From: a virus
Strand: one strand, 5' to 3'
IMG/VR virus record: IMGVR_UViG_3300042558_004400
Coordinates: 38,800-102,799 of that record
Length of the DNA: 64,000 nt
The translations under genes and the position numbers were made by a program. The notes below the pieces were generated by a model. The model did no database searches and had not been told where the DNA came from. It saw nothing but the letters and a program-made list of their open reading frames with translations. This document shows, in pieces, positions 32,129-43,200 of this stretch. How positions within the stretch are numbered: position 1 is the first letter of the stretch; each line of letters begins with the position of its first letter.

Positions 32129-34573
32129 TTATTTAAACCTTATGCCTATTTTGTATGACCCTAAAATTGGAGTAGAATTTCCAGTCTTTGTTTTCTTCAT
32201 TATTGCTCTAAATCTTATTGATTTTATTGGACTTGGAATTTCTGGACTGTTATAGTAAGCTATCTGGGGAAGCAGGTTAGTATTATCTAAGTTTTGATTG
32301 AAGGATAGTATTTCTGGTATGCCAACAAAATTCTTCTTCATTGGAGATACTTGTATCCATTTTAGTCCGTCGTCTACACTTATATAGTAATCTATTGATG
32401 TGGAGGATTCATTTGACTGAGGGACATATTCCCCTACCTCTAAGCTTAATAGGTCAACATCATTATTGACATAAAATGGCTTAGATATAATCTCAGCAGA
32501 CTGTAAGTATATTTCTTTTCCTAAGAAAATATCCCTAATCCCTAAGCTTGCTCTTTTAGCTGGAATGTACTCATAGTTTCTTTTAAGCCAAATTGATTCT
32601 GTGTTATTATTGTTTTGTGTTTTTGAAACAGTTTCAATAACAAGATTAATTGGACTCGATGTAACTTTTGTGTAACACGGATAGCAAAGAAGTTTAGTTG
32701 CATCTTGAAGGGCTAAGACCGGCAAGGTGTCTGCATTGTTGTTTGATACGGTAAATGTATAGTCGTCTACTATGGCAGAAACAGTGTACACGCCATTAAA
32801 GGATGCTGTTGAAACTAGCCCATTGATAAAAGCATGGGACCCTACAGAAAAACCATGTCTCTCTAGACACTTTATTGTAATTACCTGCGGCGGACCTGCA
32901 GTTATTGTGACGTTTTGAACATCAATTTTTATATCCTGCAGTAGCTGATTATCTTCAAGGAAGACACATGGGACAGTGCTAGCATTGGCCACCATTGTGC
33001 CCTTGACTGTTTCTAGGACAGATTGACTTATGTTAACGCTAGCGGATCTTTTAAAAGTATAAAACTCTATTCCCCCAACAGTTTGTTTGTCATAAAAATA
33101 AACAGACTGTGAACCTTTAGTTAGCTTTATAGCTGGAGTGCTTATATTAGATGTAGTTAAATATGTTAAATCAATTTTTACAGATTGATTTGTGTTTGAC
33201 TTAATTTGATTTGGAGTTTCAAGTGCCGGCACTACAGCTGCCTTGTTCCATCTTATTGATGTTGCTCCCTGAGGCAACACCCCTGCAGCTTCTGGATTAA
33301 ACCTGGCTTGATTATGCCACTTTTTATCTGACGTTTGATCGCTTACAGAACTGTAAGGTGTCCAATATGCGTGTTTTATACTTACTGTTTGGAAAACAGG
33401 CTGCTCAAATGTAATATAAACTCTATTTGCCAATGTCTCAGGGAATCTAAATATGCCCTTATTGTAAAAATAGTTTTTATAATTTGATATATTTGCTCCT
33501 GATATGTCAGCCCCTATAAATACTGGACCATCATTGATCACCTCTAGTGGTGCCTCAGTTGTATTTGTATTATGTAGCTTGATAGAAGTTACTTGAACAT
33601 TTTTGATTTGAGCATTGAGGTCAGTAGCATCATATCCAAAAAACGGTATTAATGAAATGTAATTTATATAATCCCCATTTGAAGATGATGATTTAAGTTC
33701 AACTGTTAGTTTTAATGGCTTAGTTTGATCAAAAGAAGACCAATCTACAACCTCTGTACCTGAAGAATACTGAAATTCATAAGCAGGCTTGTTAGCCTTG
33801 TCTACGTATAATGCTTCGTATTCAAAAAATGATACAGGGCTTTCGTCTATCATCTTTGTTGGATCTGATTTTGTAACCGTAGAATCTTTTTCAAACAAAA
33901 ATGGTTTTACCAAACTTCCAAGAGACTGGCTAGTATATATATAACTGCAACCAGCTAAACCGTTTGATACACCAAGAGTGTCATTATTTTTTTGTACGTT
34001 TAAATTATTAAAATTCTTATTATAAACGGAAATACTTGAGCGCCACTTTTTAATTTCCTTCTTAGGAAGAGTAGCTATTCCGTCAGATATATCACAAAGA
34101 GAAATGGTTGTAGACTTATTTGCATCCACAAGATCCATGTTATTTAAAAGATCACCAAGGTATGTTATATTATTAGAAGTGCTTCCTGAATACAATTCGA
34201 GAGCACCTATTTTAGATTTTATCCTTTGCATTGAGGACTTTTCTGACTCTATTGCATCGTGAAGATTGTTAAATGAAGAGACATAGTTAGCAACGAGAGA
34301 GTCATACTGATGGTTGATCATATTAATATCATCCGTTATTTTTTTAACAAACTCGTTGAATTTTAATGACGACGGTATCTCACCCTTATTGATTAAATCT
34401 AATTTTGATATTGGACCAGTAATAGATTTTCTTATTGTTGATATAAGATTTTGGTATGCTGTATCAAAATCTTTTGGAGAAACATTCTTATTTTCTACGT
34501 AGTTAGATATAAAGGTTTGTACATTATTTATTACCTGAGCGTAAGCCAGTGTGTCTGTAGATAATTGTGCCAT
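32129..34573 (-). CDS. Large tail/baseplate appendage protein (814 aa)
   Basis: Like its neighbour, it has a helical N-terminus (1-125) and a long beta-rich part. Residues about 560-610 (HGFSVGSHAFINGLV, then GVYTVSAIVDDYTFTV) look like a small barrel. The C-terminus reads SIRFRAIMKK...TPILGSYKIGIRFK, as in the protein at 29905. The row of related large genes implies duplication and divergence for host contact or baseplate assembly. Confidence 0.65.
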   Translation of the reverse strand: MAQLSTDTLAYAQVINNVQTFISNYVENKNVSPKDFDTAYQNLISTIRKSITGPISKLDLINKGEIPSSLKFNEFVKKITDDINMINHQYDSLVANYVSSFNNLHDAIESEKSSMQRIKSKIGALELYSGSTSNNITYLGDLLNNMDLVDANKSTTISLCDISDGIATLPKKEIKKWRSSISVYNKNFNNLNVQKNNDTLGVSNGLAGCSYIYTSQSLGSLVKPFLFEKDSTVTKSDPTKMIDESPVSFFEYEALYVDKANKPAYEFQYSSGTEVVDWSSFDQTKPLKLTVELKSSSSNGDYINYISLIPFFGYDATDLNAQIKNVQVTSIKLHNTNTTEAPLEVINDGPVFIGADISGANISNYKNYFYNKGIFRFPETLANRVYITFEQPVFQTVSIKHAYWTPYSSVSDQTSDKKWHNQARFNPEAAGVLPQGATSIRWNKAAVVPALETPNQIKSNTNQSVKIDLTYLTTSNISTPAIKLTKGSQSVYFYDKQTVGGIEFYTFKRSASVNISQSVLETVKGTMVANASTVPCVFLEDNQLLQDIKIDVQNVTITAGPPQVITIKCLERHGFSVGSHAFINGLVSTASFNGVYTVSAIVDDYTFTVSNNNADTLPVLALQDATKLLCYPCYTKVTSSPINLVIETVSKTQNNNNTESIWLKRNYEYIPAKRASLGIRDIFLGKEIYLQSAEIISKPFYVNNDVDLLSLEVGEYVPQSNESSTSIDYYISVDDGLKWIQVSPMKKNFVGIPEILSFNQNLDNTNLLPQIAYYNSPEIPSPIKSIRFRAIMKKTKTGNSTPILGSYKIGIRFK

Positions 34574-34581
34574 AATATTCC

Positions 34582-36696
34582 TTATATTAACTTTGACTTA
34601 AATATGTTATCATATCTAATAAAATTATTAGTTATTGCGTCTTCTTTTTCAGAAGAAAATTTAAACATTAATCTATCAATAGAATAGTTTTCCTGTGAAT
34701 TATTTAAAGTTCTAAAAACAACTCTGTATCTAAATATATCTGGTATGTATTCATATATAACTCTAAGCGGCATAGTAATATTTTTATTAAATATCAATGT
34801 ATTATCATAGTGTATAAAACAATAGTCATTTCTATCTTGGAACGATGGCACCTGTGTGTCAGTCAAGATGTAATTACTTATGTTTTTAGCTACAGTTCCG
34901 TCATCAAATATGACCTTAACTGGAGAATAAGAGGAATAGTCAAAGTTGCCAAATGAACTATTTGAAGAAGTAACCGTGCCAGCGTAAAAGTTGTACGACG
35001 CATTAGAGAACTTTGATCTATCTATATAAGGCGTTTGAGACAATGTTAATGAGTTGTCATAATTTAAGTTGGTAAATCTTTCGCCATTTTTTCCTTCTGA
35101 TGAATAAGTTGAAAGAATCGGAGAAGAAAGGTTTTTTGAAAATAATGATATCTCTTTACTAGTTGCTTCATTAATTGGCTGGTAATTACAAACATATATT
35201 GAATTTGGCTTTCTACTTGTTACAAAGAGGTAGATGCCAGTTACGGTATAGGATGATGATGGCAGAAGTTTTCCGTCCTCATATAGAGAAATTGTTTCCT
35301 GCTTTGGCGCAAACCTAAATTTGGCTTTTCCATCTGATGTGTTAAACATCATTAATTCTGCTGTTATTTGCTTTTCAGTATAGGGCATGATTGGATACCA
35401 GTCTGACTCTGTAACTGGATTATCTTTTACTGTGACGCTAAATTCTACAGATGTTGGATCTGACATATCGCCAGAAGAAGACGACACTGTTGTATTTAAG
35501 TAGTCAACCATCATCTTGACGGATAGCGGCTTACCTTCAAGCCTTATCTTTTTACTTACAAAGTTAGACCTCTTAATATAGGGAGTCTGCTGAGCTATGG
35601 TTACTATATTATCAGTTGTAAACAAGGATATATTATTGATGGAAAACATATATTCATATAGATTTGTTTTTTCTATATTATTCATACTATCTAAAGCATC
35701 TGCTTTATTGAATGAAGAGTACGTTTCTTTTAACAAATGAACATTATTTTCAGATATGTTTGAATCACCTAGTGGCAGTATTCCACCAGAGTTATAATTT
35801 CCTATTGACTTTACATTTGAAAGCAAGTTTGATTCTATATAAGTACTGGAATTCAATCCCCTAAACTTAGCCCCCAATGAATAGGACACAATAGCAAAAA
35901 CCATATTGGAAATAAAATCAGAATTTTTAAATAAATTTTTAGATTCAAGATCAGATGGAGAAACATCTTTTTTTATTTCTTTTAATAAGTTTATTTGTTT
36001 TTTAGATTGTTCTACTGGATAATACTTACTGTAATCATAATTATATATATTTTTGTTTCTTAATATATAATTCTTATTTGAATCTTTTAGAAAAAATGTT
36101 ATTACATAATCCTGTAGTAGATCATGACTTTTTTTCTTTTCATTTCTTATAGCTTTTGTCAACATGGCAATAAGCTTGGAGTTTAACTCAGATTGAATTG
36201 TTGGAAGCTTTGTTCTATTGTAGTTTTTTTGTTTAAGGAAAATAATAAATCCTTTAATTTTTGTTTTAGCAAAGTCTATATCTAAATTTCTATCTACATA
36301 TATAGGTGCACTCAATGCAGATATCTTATTTGTTTGATTATCGGAAGTGTTTGAATTTGTAATATCTCTATCTAGAACAATTTGAGTTATATACAAGCCC
36401 TGCCCAATGTTTGGGGAAATCCTTATTCTTTGCGCATCAACGCTTCTATTTAGCTCTACGGACACTGCTACTTCTGCACCAACAATACCAGATGAGTCTG
36501 CGTTAAAACCTTGAAATTGAGCTTGAGAAAATATAGAACTATTAATAACAGACGGTGATTTAACTGTCAGGTTCCAAGAATTATTAGAGTTTCCAGTTAT
36601 AATATTTTTAATGCCTGTATCACTACTAATATTTTCTGTTGGGAAATTAGTATAAAAATTAATTGATTTAATATCTGTTTCATTTATGCCTACCAA
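34582..36696 (-). CDS. Large tail/baseplate appendage protein, main part of a frame-broken gene
   Basis: The 704-residue frame begins at TTG 36696 without a ribosome binding site. The same frame stays open upstream to about 36880, encoding IPDRNG, FTGSLKF and more, and then meets the end of the frame at 36878-37258. Removing one T from the T5 run near 36890 joins them into a protein of about 890 residues. The visible part is beta-rich with helical stretches near 165-270 and has a sandwich-like C-terminus (IYEYIPDIFRYRVVF). It belongs with the other appendage proteins. Confidence 0.6.
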   Translation of the reverse strand: MVGINETDIKSINFYTNFPTENISSDTGIKNIITGNSNNSWNLTVKSPSVINSSIFSQAQFQGFNADSSGIVGAEVAVSVELNRSVDAQRIRISPNIGQGLYITQIVLDRDITNSNTSDNQTNKISALSAPIYVDRNLDIDFAKTKIKGFIIFLKQKNYNRTKLPTIQSELNSKLIAMLTKAIRNEKKKSHDLLQDYVITFFLKDSNKNYILRNKNIYNYDYSKYYPVEQSKKQINLLKEIKKDVSPSDLESKNLFKNSDFISNMVFAIVSYSLGAKFRGLNSSTYIESNLLSNVKSIGNYNSGGILPLGDSNISENNVHLLKETYSSFNKADALDSMNNIEKTNLYEYMFSINNISLFTTDNIVTIAQQTPYIKRSNFVSKKIRLEGKPLSVKMMVDYLNTTVSSSSGDMSDPTSVEFSVTVKDNPVTESDWYPIMPYTEKQITAELMMFNTSDGKAKFRFAPKQETISLYEDGKLLPSSSYTVTGIYLFVTSRKPNSIYVCNYQPINEATSKEISLFSKNLSSPILSTYSSEGKNGERFTNLNYDNSLTLSQTPYIDRSKFSNASYNFYAGTVTSSNSSFGNFDYSSYSPVKVIFDDGTVAKNISNYILTDTQVPSFQDRNDYCFIHYDNTLIFNKNITMPLRVIYEYIPDIFRYRVVFRTLNNSQENYSIDRLMFKFSSEKEDAITNNFIRYDNIFKSKLI

Positions 36697-36877
36697 TGAT
36701 TCTTCTATATTAGAAGAAAACTTTAATGAACCAGTAAAAGAATCTACATGCGATCTTTCTAAGGTGCCAAAGCTACTTCCATTCCTATCTGGAATTTCAC
36801 TTAATGGCGCAGTGCTGTCATATATATATGAGTTTTGATCATTGTCAAAGTTCTCAACAAAATGAAGGTTGTATAAA

Positions 36878-37258
36878 TCATCTTCTCCGAGATAAAAATG
36901 AATAGTTATCTACATAAGAGTTTAAATAAGCTAAATCGTTTTCTATCTTTTTAATTTCCCCACCAAATATATTCTCCATAGAAGAAGATAAAATAGATAG
37001 AGTAGAAGAAATATTGTATAAAGTTTTTAATTTTAATTCTATATCCCTAAACAAATCAATCATTGGGGCTTTTTCTATTTCACTGAGAAGAGAGACATAT
37101 ACCGGAATATAATCACCAGCTGAAACAAAAGATGATAACTTATTTATCATTCTGCCAAGTTCTTGTTTTTCTAATCTAGAATCTTGTAGGACTGAAAAAA
37201 CAGACTTCCTAGAGTTTGAACCGAAAGAAGATATAAAATTGCCTAAATTATTGAGCAT
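36878..37258 (-). CDS. N-terminal helical part of the frame-broken appendage protein
   Basis: From ATG 37258 (GGGATC upstream, overlapping the giant gene's stop by 11 nt) the 126-residue frame is helical, like the N-termini of the neighbouring appendage proteins, and ends in NSYVDNYSFLSRRR. The last four residues are likely out of frame; skipping one T continues as SFYLGEDDLYNLHF into the long open frame at 34582. It may also be translated as a separate small protein. Confidence 0.55.
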   Translation of the reverse strand: MLNNLGNFISSFGSNSRKSVFSVLQDSRLEKQELGRMINKLSSFVSAGDYIPVYVSLLSEIEKAPMIDLFRDIELKLKTLYNISSTLSILSSSMENIFGGEIKKIENDLAYLNSYVDNYSFLSRRR

Positions 37259-40200
37259 CGTAGATCCCTCTCCAGTTTTTTCCATCAACATCTTGAATGT
37301 CAAAGCTTACTCCAGCTGTTAGGTTGTTCCTAACTATGCTGTATATTTCATCCCTAGAGTTAAAGTTTGACATCACTTCTTGCGGTATTTGAATTATAAC
37401 ATATCCACCGTTAGGATGCAGGAATGACATACCAGTATATATATCTGAATAAGACGCTACGTCTAGATCGTTAGAAAATTTGTTAGTAATATTAACCGAA
37501 TGCTTTAGGCCACCACCCTTGATTCTCATGTCTTCTACGCTAACGTTTTCAAAGGTATAGGTATTGTTTACGTTTATGGTAGCTATGTGCAAAGCCAATG
37601 GATTGTATTTGGTGGACTTTGCATCAAATATAGTTGAGTCTTTAGTAAACTTTAATGGACCATCTGGCGCAAAACCAGAAGGTACAGAGTATTCATTGTT
37701 AACAAGTTCTTCACATCTTACTGGAAGAAGATAGATAAATATTGGAGAATTATCTTCTGCCCCCAAGAATGGATTAAGAGGAATAATTTCTCCATTGATT
37801 TGATGAACCATTAAATCTGGACTCACTATAGTGTAAGTAACTTTAATCTCTTTTGGATCTAAAGGAACTATTTCTTTTTTAAAAGTTATTCTACCAGTAT
37901 TCTTATCAAAATCTTTTATTTCTTTTGTTGGAATATCTATCCATTTTCCTTTAGAGTTTTTGATTGAAACAAAAATCCAAGGCCTTATAGGGCTTGCGTC
38001 GGTATAGTTATCATTGACGTATAGATTCTTGTCATACTGCTCCTGCACACAATGAACAGATCCGTACCTTAAAGAGATTGTATTGTCAGAAATAACTTTT
38101 GGATTTTCATCATGTATGTCATAGTATCCATGCCCAAAGATTGAAGAGTTTGGAGTTTTAATTTGAGTCGTATCGTAGTAGCACTTTAATGTCTTACCCT
38201 TATACTCTTTCATCCAATTGGTAAAAGTGTAGCTAGAAGGTATTGTTATATCTTTAATAAACTTTCCGATGCCAACATTAACAAACCATGTGTCAAATTT
38301 GCTTAATGTTTTTGGTGGGGAAGATATTTTAATCTTTGATTTACTTTTTACTTTGACCGAGTATACTGGGCATATGTATCTTGTTGGCCTACTGTCTTCC
38401 GACTGTGGTGCTCTAACGGGAGTGCCAACTATGTTGTTTTGCGTTCCGCTGTCCATATCGGAGTCATAAGCATTAAGGCCAATGAACACATTATTCGCAC
38501 CGTAAGCCATATATTCAAAATATGATATTTTTTTGCCTAAGAACTTTTTCGTTAACACATTATAAAATTGCCAATACAAACCATAAGGAGCTGGAGTGGG
38601 GTAATCCCAAATTAAGTTTAAGAAACCAAAATTTGTAACACTATTAACTGTAGTTGGTGCATAAGAACTAAAATTAGGAAAACCTACCGGCAGGCCTAAT
38701 GAATCTGTCAAGACAACGATTCCATCTTTTACACTTATAGTATTTTTGGTGTTCTGTCTACTTGCTATATTATCTGCATCAGCTATAAAATAATTAGATA
38801 CAGTTACTTGGGGAGAAGTTTCTCTTGAATCATAAGCTATTCCTAATGTTGTTTTAAGAGAATAAAAGTTAATTCTTCCAGTTATTTGAGTTAAAGAAAA
38901 ATCACCACTAGAAATAGCACTGGTACTTGCTGTACCATTTTTCTTAAATGACGAAACTATAGAAGGTGAAATATCATATAAGCTATTTGTTTGAGTCAAA
39001 CCATTTATTTCTACATCTATTTCCTCGTGCTTGAACGATATGCTATCACCAAGTTTGTTAACCGTAGAAGAATACCTTAACTGTTCAGATGGTGTATGTG
39101 AAACTGTTTTTGTTACTGTAACATTTTCTACAATCTGTGACATTGTAAAATCAATTTTACTTACATTTATTGATGATACATTTGATTTTTGAATCATATT
39201 TGAAATTGTAGAAAAATCTATTAAAGCCTCGTCAGCAGAACTTATTTCTGTATAGCCAGTTATCGTACCTTGAGCCTTTCCTTCGAAAGTAGAGATACCA
39301 CCATACACGGCAGGTATTTCCGTACTGGGAGAAGAGATTCCAAACTCTATATTTTTTACAGAGAATCCTTCTGCATTAGGACCAAACTTTTCATCATTTA
39401 TTTTTCTGCTATACATTCTAATGCCAATCCACTTAGCATCTGAGAGGGTTGAACTAAAATTTATAGTCTTTGAACTATTTGAATTTATTACCCCATGAGA
39501 CCCTGCTGTAAAAACTGCAAATACACCTGGTATATTAACTCTTTCTTTTTTTCTTTGATAAAATTTTTGTAAATCAAGATCGCTAGTAAATACTTCCAAT
39601 TCGCCAAGTCTAACAGCCCATTCTCCAGTTGAAACTGTTACTGAATGAAGAATTTGGTCATTAGCTTTTTGTGGAACTTTAAAGAAAATATAGTCTTCTA
39701 ATACTGTTGGGCCTGGCACTCCGGTAAAGCTAATCCTTCTGTATTCTCTACCAGTAACTCCGATATTTGATATATCTGAATATTTGACAGCTGCAGATAT
39801 ATACTTTTTAGATACACTTGGAGCGTCTTCTAAGTAGCTGTTATACTTCTCTAAATTATTTTTCATTAAATCTAGCCAATAGGTTGCTAATACTGACTTT
39901 GTTTGAGAGTCAACTATTCCGTCTACAAATCCTAAGTCAGCAGCGTGTTGAAGCAGTCTTATTTTAGATCCAGTAGAAGAATCATATAGGCCATTGATCG
40001 TTACTGCGTATCCCATTTTTAACAGAGTATACTGGACATACTTAACAAAACTCTCTGAATAACCATTCCTAGTACTTGGTCTAGAAGTTGTAAATGTTGT
40101 AGTAGTTGAAGTCGTAACCGCACCTGCCGTTCTTCCTCCTGTAGTTACTGTTTCAGCTGCTTTGTAAACTACTGGATTTTGTTCTATAAATTTGTCTGCT

Positions 40201-43200
40201 ACAAAACTTGCTGTAGCGGTTGCAAGATAAGAGAGGTATTGGGCAGCTGTTGGCGTTGCTCCAAATACTGCTTTAAGATATTGTTCTAACCATTGATGGA
40301 AAAAAACAGAAAGCGTAATTCCATTATTTTGTTTCCAGACTAGTGTTGCCCAAAATCCAGTTGGATTTATAGACTGTCCGTTTGAAAAATTTAAACTACC
40401 TGTATCAAATGTTCCGTCAGTATCTCTAGCTGCTATAATTGCAGCTCTTATGGTTGCGCCAGAAAGAGCTGTGCCCCTTGTGACAGTAGTAGTAGCGGTA
40501 GCAGTAGCTGCTCCAGTGGTGGTAGTAGTGGTGACCCCAAATGAATCTTTTCCTACAAAGTATTCATCCCATCTATTCCCAGCATCTATGTCTCCAGTGT
40601 AATGAAAATTATTAAACGAAGATGCTGTTGTTTCTTGATCGGCAGAAACTATATCTGTTTTAGAAAAAACTTTTCCTGGATAACGATATTTATTAAATGG
40701 AGAAAACTTTTGTTTAATTTGTATTTTATTTTCTTCTACTTCTGAGATAGAAAAATTAGACCTAGTTATTCCACCGGTGTTTCTTGCTGATTTAAATACA
40801 ACATTTTTAAAATCAGCTTTTCCACCTATAGCAGAAGAAAAGTTTGTAGACCAATTTATTATGTATGTATTAACAGTCTTTGTTATTTCGTTAATTGAGA
40901 TACTTGTTTTAAAACCAAAATTATAATCTTTAACGTCTTGACTTCCAGGTAAAAAGTCAGTTGGAGTCCTAATGGCAGAGTTAGTTTTATTATTGTACTC
41001 AGATGAGCCCAATGCAACATAGGGATAAGTTATACTAGAAAAATCAATCTCACTAGAATTTATTGTACTGTATGCATCGAGTGATATGCCAGAAGATGGA
41101 GCTGATATGATTTGATTAAGGGCTTGAGTATTAAGTTTAAAAATTTTATAGCTAGAATTTGCTTGACCCAACAACGTATCTCCGCCTGCTGATAGCGTAG
41201 AATTGTAATCAGTAAAATTTAAAAATTTTATGTTTGGATTAGTGCATTCTAAATAAAATTCTACATTACTAAAGTCAGCGTTTATTATGCTTTCAGCATC
41301 ACCGCCATTTAGTGTGCCATCAAAATCTGCTATTAGGACTCCAGGCAAAGAGGGTGCTATCTCTCTGCAGAAAAATTGATCCGTGCTTCCTATTGCAGCC
41401 TTTAATGAAAAAGAATATTGTTGTTTTTCAAGATCAGAAAGAACAGTTATCTTTCCATTATTTACTGCACCATTAATCGTCCATAAATTTCTCCATGGTG
41501 AAACATTCCATAAAACCGTAGACTGATTAGTAGTATTGTTTGTTGCAAAGTTATTTACTTTATTTTTGTTAACATCAGAAAGATAATTATAAAAGAATTT
41601 ATTTGGTCCAATTATAGCAGTACTGACTGCAGTGCTTTGACTGCCAACTGTTCCAACGGGAAAAGCATTAGTGTCGCCATTGTTAGAGACATCTGAGATA
41701 CCTGCTCTAACGATATCATTTATTAAATAGAGAAAAGGGTTAGCGCTTATAACTAAAGACGAAGGCAGTATGTTTTGCGTATTTGTTGATCTTTTAACTA
41801 TAACGGCATTTGATCCAACAGATACTAAGGCAACTGAAGAAGATTGTGTTGAGGGACTAGCATTAAAAGTTCTTAGTGGAACAACTGAATCACTATTCAA
41901 AACTTCAGTTCTTTTTCCAAATATGCTGTACCTAGGGCTAGTTGAAGACTCATTATATTCAGAAAGATCCCAAGCATTCATGGTCGTGTGGCCAGTCTTA
42001 TATGTATCTTGTACGGTCAGGAATCCAGTTGAAGTATTGGTTATAGACAAATCTATACCTAAATAAGAAAGATTAGAAGATATCAGTGAAGCGTCTATAA
42101 AAACTGAAGCATTAGAAATTAAAGCTCTATTGACCGCATTGCCTTGAAGCTCAGTAATAGCTTGTGTTGGTGTCCACACCAAAATATCAAACCTACTATA
42201 ATCAATTGTATTATCGTCTATGTTTACTAGCCAATAGCTTCTTTGAGATTTATTGTTAGTACTTGCTGCAATAGGATTTTGAAAAAGATAATTCTGAAGA
42301 TTAAATACTGACTCCTCCATGTTTGCAAATACGTAAGCATTCTTTGCGTCAGAAGCTTGACCAGAATAAAGCACTCCGACATTTAATGTTGCCCTTTCGG
42401 AGTCTGCATAAACGTTTCTTACGTTAGAATAATTGTAAGTAATCTTTGCTAATAGTCTCCAGTTAAATGATTGAAAAGTTCTTGGATCTTGTATGGCTTT
42501 TCTAGGAGCATAAATTTTCCAGCCATCATTGGATATTCTTGTTTTTAATAATTCATTTTCTTTATAAGAAAATAATTGTGTTGAATACACTTTTCTTTCA
42601 GAAGAGCTTGGATCTATTACTTCAGATTCTTCTATAACATACTTATAGTATGGTATTGTATTTACTTTTTCTTTATAGGCAAAAAATGGATTATAAGGAA
42701 TGTTATCTTCATTCTTTTCATATTTATTATAAATAAGATAAAGATCTTTTGGATTAACTTCTTCTAATAAAACTATTATTCTATACAAATCAAGGCCTTG
42801 ATATCTTGTACCAGACAACTCTACGACTGATCTATTGTTTGTATATTTTTCTAATATAATTTTATATTTATTTTTTCCATTAGAATCTAAAAAGTTATTT
42901 CCGGAACCATCTACTACTTGTATTCCAGACTTAGATGGCTCTCTAAGTTCAGCAGATTTTTCTATTCCATTATAATTTGATACGGTTGAGTCCAACAATG
43001 TAAAAAAATTGCTTACATAATAACTATGTATAAACATTTCAGACTCAAAAGCTACTTCTCTACCAGTGTAATTAAAGTTTATGTCTGCTTGTTCTTCACT
43101 TGCAATGTAGTTACTTATAGAAACTTCAGAATTAGCTACTATAGGAGAACCAAATCCTTGATTCATTTCTTGATTAGTTTTTAAGTATCTTAAAACACCA

